A stretch of DNA of 64,000 nt from Ruficoccus sp. ZRK36 (lineage in GTDB: Bacteria > Verrucomicrobiota > Verrucomicrobiia > Opitutales > Cerasicoccaceae). The number at the start of each line of letters is the position of its first letter. The first letter of the stretch is position 1. The notes below the pieces were generated by a model. It worked only from the letters and a program-made list of their open reading frames with translations, made no database searches and was not told where the DNA came from. This document shows, piece by piece, positions 1-11,251 of the stretch. The position numbers were made by a program, and so were the translations under genes. The stretch covers positions 883,501 to 947,500 of the forward strand of contig NZ_CP080649.1 of the NCBI RefSeq assembly GCF_019603315.1, in the 5' to 3' direction.

Positions 1-1
1 A

Positions 2-421
2 GGGCGCGTCCGTGAAAAGCTCACCCAGATCGAACACTGGACAGATAAGCTAGAAACGACCACGACCCGTGGGGGTACCTACGGCGACCTGCTGCGCAGG
101 AACCGCAATGAGACGGAAAGCCTGCTACCAGCGGACTTTCTCGCCCTGCCGCAGGCTACCCGGGACGAAGTCCTGTACGACATCTGCTACCGCGGCTACC
201 GAGAACGTGAGCTGCGGCACATCGAAAAGCTGAAAGACATAGCTAAAATCAAGCTCCCCAAGGACTTCGACTACACGGCGATCAAGGGCTTGCGCAAGGA
301 AAGCGCCTTAAAGCTCGATGAAATCCGCCCGCTGGACCTCGCCCAGGCAGGCCGCATCAGCGGGGTCAACCCGGCCGACATCAGCTTGATCATGATCGCC
401 CTCAAGGCTCGCCGAGGCTAG
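2..421 (+). CDS. mnmG: tRNA uridine 5-carboxymethylaminomethyl modification enzyme MnmG (GidA), 3' part
   Basis: The last 139 codons of MnmG; the start lies upstream of the window. With MnmE it installs the cmnm5 group on wobble uridine of certain tRNAs, using FAD and methylene-THF. The visible part is the C-terminal helical domain that contacts MnmE and tRNA: it carries the family pattern YRGY..R, then [12 protein letters not shown], then [19 protein letters not shown] close to the stop. The FAD-binding part is not in the window. In many bacteria this gene sits near oriC. Identification rests on this C-terminal pattern, which is very distinctive. Confidence 0.95.
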   Translation, partial: GRVREKLTQIEHWTDKLETTTTRGGTYGDLLRRNRNETESLLPADFLALPQATRDEVLYDICYRGYRERELRHIEKLKDIAKIKLPKDFDYTAIKGLRKESALKLDEIRPLDLAQAGRISGVNPADISLIMIALKARRG

Positions 422-938
422 TATCTAAGCCCCCGGCCTCCTCCGCCGCAGTCGAGCCGCTCGCACAGCCGTGAAGTCGACATCCGCATTCATCAGAATC
501 GCAGTTCGCGTCCAGGCACAGGATTTTGCACGCAGTGGTAGGTATACCCCACACCACAGGCTTGCCATACTACAGCACAGTCTCCCAGCGCCTGTTCAGA
601 TAAACGCCCAGGGAGGCTGAAATGGGTCTTTTCAGTCCGAAAGAAAACCTTTTCGGCACGATGAACTTAACCCAGCAGATCATTGAGTATGATGCATGGC
701 TTCCAGTCCAAGCCACACCGGCGTCAACGCATAGCTTCACTTTGTTGCGTAATTTTATGGTTACGGGCGTGAAACAAACACGTAACGGAACCCACAGGCT
801 TAACCACAAGGCGTTGAGAGCCAAACATTTACAAGTAGCACGACCCCAGCTACTTTCTTTTACAATTTATTTACAAAATGTTTTCATCATTGGCAAGTCT
901 AATCTTTTAACGCAAACCCAAGGAAAGCTATTACTTCG
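422..938. other. Gene-poor gap between mnmG and phoB
   Basis: 517 bases without a convincing gene. A 106-codon frame at 622-942 has no family resemblance, overlaps the phoB start and is probably chance. The last 110 bases are AT-rich and hold the 11-bp-period repeat described separately. No tRNA-like cloverleaf was seen. Confidence 0.6.
828..887 (+). promoter_or_regulatory. Pho-box-like 11-bp-period repeat upstream of phoB
   Basis: TTTACAA occurs at 828-834, 859-865 and 870-876, and TTTTCAT at 881-887. The last three are spaced exactly 11 bp apart, the period used by PhoB/PhoP-type OmpR-family regulators, whose boxes are tandem half sites facing one side of the helix. The site ends about 50 bp before the phoB start, suggesting autoregulation. 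The base sequence resembles the TT(A/T)ACA half sites known from Gram-positive PhoP more than E. coli CTGTCAT. Binding is inferred. Confidence 0.5.
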
Positions 939-1634
939 GTGAACAAAGATAAGAAAATCCTCGTCGTTGACGATGAACCTGACGTAACCGAGCTGCTGGA
1001 CTACAAGTTGCGGCAGGACGGGTACCGCGTCTCGGTCATCAACGACCCCTTGATGATCATGGGGACGGCTCGGTCGTTCCACCCCGACCTGGTCATCCTT
1101 GATATTATGATGCCTGACCTCAATGGCATCCAGATCTGCCGCATGCTGCGTGCCGACCCCGTGATGAAGGCCGTGCCCGTGATCTTTCTGACAGCACGCG
1201 GCGAGGCCGAGGACCGCATCCGTGGCTTTGAGACGGGTGCAGACGACTACATCAGCAAGCCGTTCGATACCCGTGAGCTCCTTTTGCGCGTCAAGGCCCT
1301 GTTTAAGCGCCTGGGCCAGAGCGCCGAGGCGAACGTGGAGAAGGAAATCTCCATCGGTAAAGTGGTCATCGACATCGAAAAGCACCGCCTGAACGTAGAC
1401 GGCACCGATGTGGACCTGACTGCCACCGAGTTTAAGCTCCTGCGCCTGCTGATGGAGCGCAAGGGTAGGGTGCAGAGCCGCGAAAACCTTTTGGTCAATG
1501 TCTGGAACTACGAAGCCGATATCGAGACGCGCACCGTCGATACCCATATCCGACGCCTGCGCGAGAAGCTCGAGGACCATGCCGCGATCATCGAGACCGT
1601 GCGTGGCGTAGGTTACCGGGCAGTTGACAAGTAG
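939..1634 (+). CDS. phoB: Phosphate-regulon-type response regulator, OmpR/PhoB family
   Basis: 231 residues: receiver domain (about 5-120) followed by a winged-helix DNA-binding domain (about 135-230). The acidic pocket (VVDDE), phosphoacceptor Asp55 in LVILDIMMPD, the LTA switch residue segment and the YISKPF lysine are all present. The C-terminal part ends with DTHIRRLREKL and VRGVGYR, typical of OmpR/PhoB winged helices. The start is GTG, with AGGAAAG 11 bases upstream. It is followed directly by a PhoR-like kinase, so assignment to phosphate control is reasonable, but a generic OmpR-type regulator cannot be excluded. The 11-bp-period repeat upstream suggests it controls its own operon. 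Confidence 0.85.
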   Translation: MNKDKKILVVDDEPDVTELLDYKLRQDGYRVSVINDPLMIMGTARSFHPDLVILDIMMPDLNGIQICRMLRADPVMKAVPVIFLTARGEAEDRIRGFETGADDYISKPFDTRELLLRVKALFKRLGQSAEANVEKEISIGKVVIDIEKHRLNVDGTDVDLTATEFKLLRLLMERKGRVQSRENLLVNVWNYEADIETRTVDTHIRRLREKLEDHAAIIETVRGVGYRAVDK

Positions 1635-1662
1635 GCCGCTCCGCCGCCACCATTCCAGCAGC

Positions 1663-2991
1663 ATGGAGGTCATCGTATTGCTTTTGGCGGTCTGGGTGCT
1701 GGTGTTGCTGGTGCGCTTGGCACGGCTGCGCACGCTCTTGCGTAAGTCCGCCGAGGCCATCGAGGATCGCAAGTCATTGCTGTTAAACGAGAAGGGGAAC
1801 TGGCCGAAGCGCTACTACCTGGACCGTCTGGCACGTGAGATCAACACCCTGACGGATATCCGCCGCCACACCGAGCGCCGCGAGGAGAGCTATCTGCACC
1901 AGATTGAGACGGCTCTGGAAAACCTGATCGAGGCCGTGCTGGTCGTAAATGACGAAAACCAGCTCATCATGGCCAACCCCGCCGCCCGCCGCCTGCTGCG
2001 CATAGAGGGGCGCACCGAGGGTAAACGCGTGGAGAGCTATCTGCAGAGCCCGCAGTTCCTGGAGCTGATGAAGCGCATACGCGCCGGTGAGTACAGTGGC
2101 TTTCAGGAGATCGACCTCGTACGGGGTAAGAGCTCGCACACCTTTGAGATTACCGGCGCCCCGATTTCGAGTATCGACCCCCAGGCGCCAGACATGACGC
2201 TGTTTGTGCTGCACGACATCACCCGCCTGAAGGTCCTCGAAGGCATCCGCAAGGAGTTCGTGGCCAATGTCTCCCACGAACTGCGCACGCCCGTCACGAT
2301 CATCAAGGGCTATTCGGACACCCTCTTGGAAGACCAGGACACCCTGAGCCCGGAGGAAATGGCCCGCTTTCTGGCCAAGATCCAGAAGAACGTCGATCGG
2401 CTACACCTGCTGCTGGAGGACCTGCTGGTGCTCTCCCGGCTGGAGTGGGGGACTGAGTCGGTCTCCAAGGAGCCATACTCGCTGCCGCAGATCATCCGCG
2501 AGCTCCAGGAGAATATCCAGCCGCGGCTCGACGCCGGTGGCCAGCGCGTCCTGCTGGACGTAGACCCGATGATCGACCGGCTGATGATCGATCCGATCAA
2601 GATTTCGCGTGTCTTTCAGAATGTTTGCGACAATATCACCCGCTATGCCAAGGGCTTTACCAAGATACAGATACGCGCTCACTTCGAAGACGGGCGCATC
2701 CGGGTGTCGATCGAAGACGATGGCTGCGGCATCCCCAGCAGCGATCTTTCGCACATTTTCGAGCGTTTTTACCGCGTGGACAAAGGCCGTTCGCGCGAAC
2801 TGGGAGGGACGGGCCTGGGCTTGAGCATCGTGAAGCACATCATCCAGCTCCACGGGGGCGAAGTCTCTGCGCACAGCGTGGAGGGCGAGGGCACCCGCAT
2901 CGAGTTCACACTGCCCGATACCAGCGCCGAGGCCGACGCACGCGTCAGCCGCAAGCGCCGCATATCCCAGCCTGCCGACCCCAATGTCTGA
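1663..2991 (+). CDS. phoR: PhoR-type sensor histidine kinase
   Basis: 442 residues from the ATG at 1663; a TTG at 1624, overlapping the phoB stop, is an alternative start. One N-terminal membrane helix (about 2-22), a linker, a PAS-like domain (about 80-185), then HisKA with the phosphoacceptor His about 205 in FVANVSHELRTP, and HATPase_c with DDGCGIP, the F-box region IFERFYRVDKGRSR and GGTGLGLSIVKH. The N-box is slightly divergent (DNITRYAK). There is no sizeable periplasmic sensor loop, as in PhoR proteins that sense through PstSCAB-PhoU at the membrane. It partners the regulator encoded just upstream. trmB starts inside its last codons. Confidence 0.85.
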   Translation: MEVIVLLLAVWVLVLLVRLARLRTLLRKSAEAIEDRKSLLLNEKGNWPKRYYLDRLAREINTLTDIRRHTERREESYLHQIETALENLIEAVLVVNDENQLIMANPAARRLLRIEGRTEGKRVESYLQSPQFLELMKRIRAGEYSGFQEIDLVRGKSSHTFEITGAPISSIDPQAPDMTLFVLHDITRLKVLEGIRKEFVANVSHELRTPVTIIKGYSDTLLEDQDTLSPEEMARFLAKIQKNVDRLHLLLEDLLVLSRLEWGTESVSKEPYSLPQIIRELQENIQPRLDAGGQRVLLDVDPMIDRLMIDPIKISRVFQNVCDNITRYAKGFTKIQIRAHFEDGRIRVSIEDDGCGIPSSDLSHIFERFYRVDKGRSRELGGTGLGLSIVKHIIQLHGGEVSAHSVEGEGTRIEFTLPDTSAEADARVSRKRRISQPADPNV

Positions 2992-3601
2992 GCAAGCAAC
3001 CTTTACCGGCCTGGACGGGCACGCCGCGGCGCTCGCCCGCTCACGTCAACGCTGCCGGGAGCTTTCCGCGTGGTGCCAGGAGCACCTCGACCCGGCCGAG
3101 CCCATCGTGCTGGAGTTTGGCTGCGGGCACGGTCATTTTCTGACCGCCTACGCGCAGGCTCACCCGGATCGCACCTGCGTAGGGATCGACATCATGACCA
3201 AGCGCATCGAAAAGGCGACCTCCAAGGCCGCCAAGCGCGGGCTCGACAAGCTGCACTTCCTCAAGGCCGAGGCCGATGAATTCCTGGCTGCGCTAAAAGG
3301 TCGGGCTCAGGCGGAGCTTGTGTTCATGCTGTTTCCGGACCCGTGGCCCAAGAAGCGCCACCATAAGCACCGCATGATCCAGAGTGGCTTCCTGGAGGAG
3401 CTGGCCGAGGTCACGCTGCCGGGCGGGCGCTTCTGCTACCGCACCGACCACGCTGGCTATCACCTGTGGACGGCGAACCACCTCTATGAGCATTCGCGCT
3501 GGCAGATCAGCCCGCAGGAGCCTTGGCCCTTCGAGCAGGAAACGCATTTCCAGGGTTACATGGACGCCTACCGGTCCATCGTCTCCACACGCGTGGTGTA
3601 G
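2984..3601 (+). CDS. trmB: tRNA (guanine-N7-)-methyltransferase TrmB
   Basis: 205 residues. Methylates G46 of the tRNA variable loop to m7G using SAM. The class I methyltransferase motif EFGCGHGHFL is near residue 42, the motif II acid in GIDI follows, and the hallmark TrmB sequence FPDPWPKKRHHKHR lies in the middle. The ATG overlaps the end of phoR by 8 bases, so translation is probably coupled although the functions are unrelated. Length is normal for the short bacterial form. Confidence 0.95.
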   Translation: MSEQATFTGLDGHAAALARSRQRCRELSAWCQEHLDPAEPIVLEFGCGHGHFLTAYAQAHPDRTCVGIDIMTKRIEKATSKAAKRGLDKLHFLKAEADEFLAALKGRAQAELVFMLFPDPWPKKRHHKHRMIQSGFLEELAEVTLPGGRFCYRTDHAGYHLWTANHLYEHSRWQISPQEPWPFEQETHFQGYMDAYRSIVSTRVV

Positions 3602-3629
3602 TCTCGGTCTGCGCTGAGCAACCGGCGCC

Positions 3630-4127
3630 TTAGGCGGCTTTGACCTGACTTGCCTCCTCGGCGAGCAGTCGGCGCTTGATGGTGAGGCCCCAGCGATAGC
3701 CGCCCAGCGTACCATCCCGGCGGATGACGCGGTGGCAGGGGATCAGCCAGGCGAGGGGATTACGACCGATAGCGGTGCCCACAGCACGGGTGGCACTGGG
3801 GCGGCCCACAGCCTGGGCGATATCCGAGTAGGTGCGAGTCTCTCCCGCCGGGATCGCCTTGAGGGCATCCCAGACGGCTTGCTGGAAGGCCGTGCCAACG
3901 GGCGCGGTTTCAACGTGTTCACCGGAAAAGACTTGGTCGGCCAACCACTGGGCTGCGCTGTCATCGCGGGCGAAATCACTGCCAAGTCGAGCCCCTTGCA
4001 GGGTGTCCTCCGGCTGCTCGCCAGCTTCTGGAAAGCCGAGGTAGAGTAAAGTTTTACCGCGAAAAGCCACCAGAGAGCGGCCGAAAGGGGAGGAAGCGAG
4101 ACCGTAGCTGACCTTGGAGGGATTCAT
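3630..4127 (-). CDS. ogt: Methylated-DNA--protein-cysteine methyltransferase (Ogt/MGMT)
   Basis: 165 residues. Suicide repair protein that moves the alkyl group from O6-alkylguanine to its own cysteine. The active-site motif IPCHRVIRRDG.LGGYRWG and the DNA-binding helix segment YSDIAQAVGRP..ATRAVG are intact, preceded by a short N-terminal domain. There is no Ada-type zinc domain, so it is the Ogt-like stand-alone form. It lies 3 bases downstream of a small membrane-protein gene, suggesting one transcript, and converges on trmB. Confidence 0.93.
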   Translation of the reverse strand: MNPSKVSYGLASSPFGRSLVAFRGKTLLYLGFPEAGEQPEDTLQGARLGSDFARDDSAAQWLADQVFSGEHVETAPVGTAFQQAVWDALKAIPAGETRTYSDIAQAVGRPSATRAVGTAIGRNPLAWLIPCHRVIRRDGTLGGYRWGLTIKRRLLAEEASQVKAA

Positions 4128-4130
4128 GCG

Positions 4131-4364
4131 CTAGAAGATATCCAGAGCAACGATCAATGCAAGCTGCCCCAGCAATGCGATGAAAAGTAAACTATAGACC
4201 CAGATACCGAAAAGGTCCGGGTTCAGGCGCCGTTCGCTCGGAGCAGCAGGGGCGTTAACCGGTTGACCCATGGCGGGTTGCGGGTCCGGTCGAGCCGATT
4301 TCCGCTTTTCCCAATCTGACAGGGAACCGGTGATATCCTTCGGGCTGGGCATGCGTCCAGTCAT
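4131..4364 (-). CDS. Small membrane protein, unknown
   Basis: About 77 residues from the ATG at 4364; a start at 4352 or 4412 is also possible and none has a clear Shine-Dalgarno site. The N-terminal 50 residues are polar and proline/charge rich, and the C-terminus is one hydrophobic helix (GIWVYSLLFIALLGQLALIV). I do not recognise a family. It is divergent from the ATP synthase operon and 3 bases upstream of ogt. It is not an AtpI, which would have two helices. Confidence 0.5.
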   Translation of the reverse strand: MTGRMPSPKDITGSLSDWEKRKSARPDPQPAMGQPVNAPAAPSERRLNPDLFGIWVYSLLFIALLGQLALIVALDIF

Positions 4365-4454
4365 GCAAAAGGGCCAGCGACCGTCAAGCCGGGAACCATG
4401 CACGCAAAGCATAACGATTACTAATTAATGCCACGTCTGGTTGCGACCGAACCG

Positions 4455-4483
4455 TTGAACGTGAATAGAGAGTTGACGACAAT
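4455..4483 (+). promoter_or_regulatory. Candidate sigma-70-type promoter of the atp operon
   Basis: TTGAAC at 4455-4460, a 17-base spacer and GACAAT at 4478-4483, about 95 bases before the atpB start. TTGACG also occurs at 4473 and 4501 without a good partner. Prediction from pattern only. Confidence 0.3.
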
Positions 4484-4577
4484 TCCCGTGGATTCGAGTG
4501 TTGACGCGTCTAGAAGGATACGTCAATGCGTATGCCCTTTATTCAAAAATCTCTCCAGCCCTATTAGTACAATTATC

Positions 4578-5525
4578 ATGCCCGTGCCCAGGAAAACGGC
4601 TTCTCTCATCGGCGCCGCCGCCCTTTTCACCACCCCTGCTTTCGCTAGCAGCAGTGCGGTCAGCCCCTACGCCTACGAGATCACCGAAGTGCTCGGGCTG
4701 CCGATCACCAATGCCATGCTCACCGGCTGGGTGTTGTCGATCCTGCTGATTCTTGTCATCCGCTTCATGGTCGGCCGCGCCACCCTGATCCCCGGAGCCG
4801 GGCAGGCCATGGTCGAAGGGCTCGTACAATGGGTCTATGACACGATGGCCCCCATCGTTGGCAAAAAGCTGATCAAGAAAGTCTTTCCCCTGCTCCTGTG
4901 TCTGTTCACCTACATCCTGATCATGAACTGGAGCGGCCTGCTCCCCGGCGTGGGTACCTTCGGGCACTTCGTCCCGACTCAGGAGATCAGCATGGAAGAG
5001 ATGCAGGCCAAAGAGGATGCCGGCTATGTCGTGCGCGAGATTGACGGTAAGTACTATGACGGGCACTTCGAGTACTACTTCCGCCCGGTCAACTCGGACC
5101 TGAACACTACCTTGGCTCTTTCTATTATATCCTTCCTGGCGTGGATCTGGTTTGTCCTCAAATACGCAGGCCCGAAAATACTGCTCTTTGACCTATTTGG
5201 AAACAAAGCCGACAAGAACGAGGTACCCGGCTTCATCTATATACCTCTGTTCGCCATCTTTATGGGCGTCGGCCTGATTGAGGTCATCTCCATCCTGTCC
5301 CGCCTTGTTTCGCTGCCGTTCCGACTCTTCGGTAACGTCTTCGGGGGCGAAAACCTGCTGACCAGCATGCACGGCATGTTCGAGTGGGTCCTGCCGGTTC
5401 CTTTTTACTTCCTGGAGATCCTGATCGGTTTCGTCCAGGCCCTGGTCTTTACCCTGCTGACGGCTGTGTACATCGGCCTGATCTGTAACCACGACAGCGC
5501 GGAGGAACACGCCCACGCGCATTAG
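4578..5525 (+). CDS. atpB: F1Fo ATP synthase subunit a
   Basis: 315 residues from the ATG at 4578. The frame is open from 4428, but the extra 50 residues are polar and unlike the family. The protein opens with a signal-like stretch (RKTASLIGAAALFTTPAFAS), then several membrane helices. The key proton-channel helix near FRLFGNVFGGENLL carries the essential Arg-equivalent context, and the last helices read LIGFVQALVFTLLTAVYIGLI. An insert of about 60 polar residues (about 140-200) separates two helices. It forms the stator half-channels with the c-ring. First gene of the atp operon; no obvious ribosome-binding site. The C-terminus is His/Glu rich (EEHAHAH). Confidence 0.93.
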   Translation: MPVPRKTASLIGAAALFTTPAFASSSAVSPYAYEITEVLGLPITNAMLTGWVLSILLILVIRFMVGRATLIPGAGQAMVEGLVQWVYDTMAPIVGKKLIKKVFPLLLCLFTYILIMNWSGLLPGVGTFGHFVPTQEISMEEMQAKEDAGYVVREIDGKYYDGHFEYYFRPVNSDLNTTLALSIISFLAWIWFVLKYAGPKILLFDLFGNKADKNEVPGFIYIPLFAIFMGVGLIEVISILSRLVSLPFRLFGNVFGGENLLTSMHGMFEWVLPVPFYFLEILIGFVQALVFTLLTAVYIGLICNHDSAEEHAHAH

Positions 5526-5606
5526 AGACTTTCCCGGACGGGACCATGCCAACGCGTGTGGGCGCCCGGGTTTCCAACCAAAAAGAAAAACCAACTCATA
5601 CACATC

Positions 5607-5825
5607 ATGTTCGATCTGATCGCACAAATCACCGGTGACATTGGCTCCGGCATCACGGCTGGCCTCGGCTGTCTGGGTGCTGCCCTCGGCGTGGGCTTCG
5701 TCGGTACCAAGGCTGTTGAAGCCGTTGGCCGCAACCCCGGCGCTTCCGGTAAGATCCTCGTTCAGGGCATTCTCGGCATGGCGCTGGCTGAAGCTGTCGC
5801 CTTCTACGCCCTGTTCCTGTACTAA
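5607..5825 (+). CDS. atpE: F1Fo ATP synthase subunit c
   Basis: 72 residues, two membrane helices joined by a polar loop (VGRNPGA). Helix 1 is glycine-rich (GSGITAGLGCLGAALGVG), which packs the c-ring. Helix 2 carries the ion-binding carboxylate Glu62 in GMALAEAVAFYALFLY. The residues after Glu62 are Ala-Val, not the Ser/Thr seen in sodium-binding rings, so proton coupling is likely (inference). The start is the ATG at 5607. An upstream extension to 5556 would add a polar leader foreign to the family. Confidence 0.95.
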   Translation: MFDLIAQITGDIGSGITAGLGCLGAALGVGFVGTKAVEAVGRNPGASGKILVQGILGMALAEAVAFYALFLY

Positions 5826-5883
5826 GGCTTAAACCCTTCTATGTGTGCGGGTCGCCTGAAACGGCCCGCACCGACACTTTCCC

Positions 5884-6465
5884 ATGATCGATCTCCTGCC
5901 CAACCTTATCGCTGCCGCCGCTGAAGTCTCCCACGAGGGAGTCGGCTCTGGCAGTGTCATCGAAAAACTGGCCGCTACCTTTCACGTAGAGTGGCACCTG
6001 CTGCTGGCTCAGGGCATCAACTTCATTCTTGTGGCCATCGTGCTGTGGAAGTTCGCCTTCAAGCCGGTCGTCTCCACCCTCGATTCCCGCAAGAAGAAGA
6101 TCGAGGACGGCCTCCAGTATGCCGAGGAGATGAAGACCCGTCTGGCCGAAGCCGAAAAGCAGTACGCCGAAAAGATGAAGGACGCGGCTGTCGACGGCGC
6201 CAAGATCATCGAAGAGGCCCGCGCCAACGCCAAGACCTACCTGGAGAAGCAAACCCAGGAAGCCGTCACCAAGGCCGAAACCATCATCAACAAGGGGCAC
6301 GAATCCGTCGAGCTGGAGCGCAAGCAGATGCTTAACGAGCTGCGCCGCGAAGTGGCCCAGCTGGTCGTGCAAACCTCCGGCAAAGTTCTCAACCGCGACC
6401 TTTCCGGCGAAGAGAAGACCCGCTTCAGCGAGGCCGCCGCGAAAGAACTCTACGGCAAGAACTAA
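5884..6465 (+). CDS. atpF: F1Fo ATP synthase subunit b
   Basis: 193 residues: a longer than usual N-terminal segment (about 35 residues), one membrane helix (about 40-62, [17 protein letters not shown]), then a long charged coiled-coil stalk to the C-terminus. This is the peripheral stalk that dimerises and binds delta. There is one b gene and no b' copy in the operon. It lies 58 bases after atpE and 17 bases before atpH. Confidence 0.93.
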   Translation: MIDLLPNLIAAAAEVSHEGVGSGSVIEKLAATFHVEWHLLLAQGINFILVAIVLWKFAFKPVVSTLDSRKKKIEDGLQYAEEMKTRLAEAEKQYAEKMKDAAVDGAKIIEEARANAKTYLEKQTQEAVTKAETIINKGHESVELERKQMLNELRREVAQLVVQTSGKVLNRDLSGEEKTRFSEAAAKELYGKN

Positions 6466-6482
6466 GGCCCCCTTTAGCCGCA

Positions 6483-6887
6483 ATGGACCGCAAAACCCAA
6501 GACCAACTGAAAACCTTTGCCCACAAGCTCGTGGAGCTTTCGCTCGACGAGACCGGTCGCGTCAGCGCCGAGCGGGTAGGGGGCGTCTTGACCACGCTTG
6601 AGCAGAACCCACCGCGCCACCTGCGCGCCCTCCTCAAGCAGTACCTCGTGTATATCCGTCAGGAGCTGGCCCGGAGCCAGGCTCAGGTGGAGTACGCCGG
6701 TGAGCTTCCCGCATCCACCCTGGCCGAGATCCGCCAGGAACTCAGCGAACACTACAATCGCGCGGTGGACGTAATGCCCCGCGAAAACGAAAGCCTGATC
6801 GCGGGCTTCCGGGTGGCTATCGGTGACGACGTCTACGACGCCTCTCTGGCCGGTCGCCTCCACGCCCTCGAAACCGCCATCGACTGA
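6483..6887 (+). CDS. atpH: F1Fo ATP synthase subunit delta, short form
   Basis: 134 residues against about 175-180 in the usual family. The C-terminal part matches delta: AQVEYAGELP, then SLIAGFRVAIGDDVYDASLAGRLHAL close to the end, the counterpart of LIGG..V.IGD...D.S....L. The N-terminal domain, normally a six-helix bundle of about 105 residues that caps the alpha N-termini, is cut to about 60 residues. Position between atpF and atpA supports the call. No frameshift is visible upstream: the 17-base gap after atpF leaves no room for lost sequence. Confidence 0.85.
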   Translation: MDRKTQDQLKTFAHKLVELSLDETGRVSAERVGGVLTTLEQNPPRHLRALLKQYLVYIRQELARSQAQVEYAGELPASTLAEIRQELSEHYNRAVDVMPRENESLIAGFRVAIGDDVYDASLAGRLHALETAID

Positions 6888-6940
6888 TCCTCTTTTAATC
6901 CCTTACCCGTAAACCGTACCTCTCAGACCTCCGCATTGAT

Positions 6941-8485
6941 ATGAGCACCGTTCTTGAACAAATCCAGGCCGAGATAGCCAAGCTCGAAACCCAGGCCGTC
7001 AAAACCAATGTCGGCAACATCGTACAGATCGCCGACGGCGTGGCCCGTATCGACGGCCTCTCCGAGGCCATGTACAACGAAATGATCGAGTTCCCCGGCG
7101 GCGTGTACGGCATCGCCCTGAACCTTGAAGAAGACGACGTCGGTGTCGTTATCCTCGGGGACGCCTCCGAGCTCAAGGAAGGCGACCAGGCCAAGACCAC
7201 CGGCCGCCTGCTCTCCGTCCCCGTCGGTAAGCCCCTGCTGGGCCGCGTAGTGGACGCTCTCGGCACGCCGATCGACGGCAAAGGCCCGATCGAAAGCAAC
7301 GAATTTTACCCGGTTGAGAAGATCGCCCCCGGCATCATCCCCCGTAAGTCTGTGGACCAGCCGGTGCAGACCGGTATCATGGCCATTGACGCGATGATCC
7401 CCGTCGGCCGTGGCCAGCGCGAGCTGATCATCGGTGACCGCGCCACTGGTAAGACCACTGTGGCCATCGACACGATCATCAACCAGGCCCAGATCAACGA
7501 GCAGCACAAGAACGAGGACGGCAGCTTCGAGGAAGGCTTCCGCCCCATGTACTCGATCTATGTCGCTATCGGCCAGAAGCAGTCCAACATCGCCCGTACC
7601 ATCAAGGCCCTCGAAGCCGCCGGTGCCATGGACTACTGCACGATCGTGACCGCTCCTGCCGCTGACAACCCGGCCAACCAGTACATCGCTCCCTTCTCCG
7701 GAGCCGCCATGGGCGAGTACTACATGAACAACGGCATGGACGCGCTCATCGTCTTTGACGACCTTTCCAAGCACGCCGTGGCGTACCGCCAGATTTCGCT
7801 CGTGCTGAAGCGCCCCGCCGGTCGTGAAGCTTTCCCCGGTGACGTCTTCTACCTGCACAGCCGCCTGCTGGAGCGTTCCGCCCGTGTCAACGAAGCCAAC
7901 GGTAACGGCTCGCTGACCGCCCTGCCGATCATTGAGACGCAGGCCGGTGACGTGTCCGCCTACATCCCGACGAACGTCATTTCCATCACCGACGGTCAGA
8001 TCTTCCTGGAGACCGACCTGTTCAACCAAGGCGTGCGCCCGGCTATTAACGTCGGTATCTCCGTCTCGCGTGTGGGCTCGGCCGCTCAGGTCAAGGCCAT
8101 GAAGCAGGTCGCCGGTAAGGTGAAGGGTCAGCTGGCCCAGTACCGCGAGCTGGCCGCCTTCGCGCAGTTCGGCTCCGACCTGGACGCCCGCACCAAGGCC
8201 ACCCTCGACATGGGTGACCGCATGGTCGAGCTGTTCAAGCAGCCGCCGCTCTCCCCGAAGCGCACCGAGGTGCAGGTCGCCCTCATCTGGGCCGTCCAGA
8301 ACGACTTTATGGCCGACATCGAGGTGAAAAAAGTCACCGCCGCCGTCACTTCGCTTGAGCAGTACCTGATCGCCGGTAAGGCCGACCTTTTGAACAAGAT
8401 CCGCACTGAGGGCAAACTCACCGACGATATCAGCGCCGAGCTAAAGACTGCCATCGCGGACTGGAAGAAGACCTTCGTCGCCTGA
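6941..8485 (+). CDS. atpA: F1Fo ATP synthase subunit alpha
   Basis: 514 residues, normal length. The beta-barrel N-terminal domain is followed by the nucleotide-binding domain with P-loop GDRATGKT and the YVAIGQKQS segment, then the helical C-terminal domain. It alternates with beta in the F1 hexamer and holds the non-catalytic nucleotide sites. It lies 53 bases after atpH; atpG starts 4 bases after its stop. Confidence 0.97.
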   Translation: MSTVLEQIQAEIAKLETQAVKTNVGNIVQIADGVARIDGLSEAMYNEMIEFPGGVYGIALNLEEDDVGVVILGDASELKEGDQAKTTGRLLSVPVGKPLLGRVVDALGTPIDGKGPIESNEFYPVEKIAPGIIPRKSVDQPVQTGIMAIDAMIPVGRGQRELIIGDRATGKTTVAIDTIINQAQINEQHKNEDGSFEEGFRPMYSIYVAIGQKQSNIARTIKALEAAGAMDYCTIVTAPAADNPANQYIAPFSGAAMGEYYMNNGMDALIVFDDLSKHAVAYRQISLVLKRPAGREAFPGDVFYLHSRLLERSARVNEANGNGSLTALPIIETQAGDVSAYIPTNVISITDGQIFLETDLFNQGVRPAINVGISVSRVGSAAQVKAMKQVAGKVKGQLAQYRELAAFAQFGSDLDARTKATLDMGDRMVELFKQPPLSPKRTEVQVALIWAVQNDFMADIEVKKVTAAVTSLEQYLIAGKADLLNKIRTEGKLTDDISAELKTAIADWKKTFVA

Positions 8486-8489
8486 TCCC

Positions 8490-10825
<2,336 letters not shown>

Positions 10826-10837
10826 TCCCGCTTCCTC

Positions 10838-11251
10838 ATGCCTCTGACACTGGAAATCGTCACCCCCGAGGGCAAAGCCTTCAGCGGCGAAGTTGCCGAC
10901 GTGGTCCTGCCCACCGCCAACGGCGACGTGGACATCCTGCCCGGTCACCAGCCGATGATGACCATCCTCGAGCCGGGCGAGATCCAGGCCACCATGGACA
11001 CCGGCCGGGAATACCTGGCCGTGGACAAGGGCTTCGCGCGCATCCAGAACGACGTGGTCTCCGTCCTCTCCGAGGGCGCGATCAACGTTCAGGAGATCGA
11101 CCTGAACTTCGTCGAGGATGCCCGCCAGAAGGCTGAAGCCGCTCTGAAGAAAGCCCGCGAGGAAGGCCACGACGCTGCTCAGATCGAGAAGCTCGAGTCC
11201 CTCGCCCGCTTCGCCATGACCCAGCAACTGGTCAAGCGCAAGAAGCACTAG
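10838..11251 (+). CDS. atpC: F1Fo ATP synthase subunit epsilon
   Basis: 137 residues. N-terminal beta-sandwich (LEIVTPEGKAFSGEVADVVLPTANGDVDILPGHQPM) followed by a two-helix C-terminal domain rich in Ala, Glu and Lys, which can inhibit ATP hydrolysis in this family. Last gene of the operon. Its stop codon is covered by a 7-bp hairpin with a three-base loop at 11250-11266. Confidence 0.94.
   Translation: MPLTLEIVTPEGKAFSGEVADVVLPTANGDVDILPGHQPMMTILEPGEIQATMDTGREYLAVDKGFARIQNDVVSVLSEGAINVQEIDLNFVEDARQKAEAALKKAREEGHDAAQIEKLESLARFAMTQQLVKRKKH

Noticed and set aside
622-942. 106-codon plus-strand frame upstream of phoB
   Set aside because: No family resemblance, no ribosome-binding site, overlaps the phoB start and spans the Pho-box-like repeat. 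The minus-strand frame at 570-824 is equally unconvincing.
4131-4412. AtpI in the position before the atp operon
   Set aside because: The gene is on the opposite strand and has one membrane helix, not the two expected of AtpI.
4428-4577. N-terminal extension of atpB
   Set aside because: The extra 50 residues are polar and unlike any subunit a leader; the region is better read as promoter and 5' UTR.
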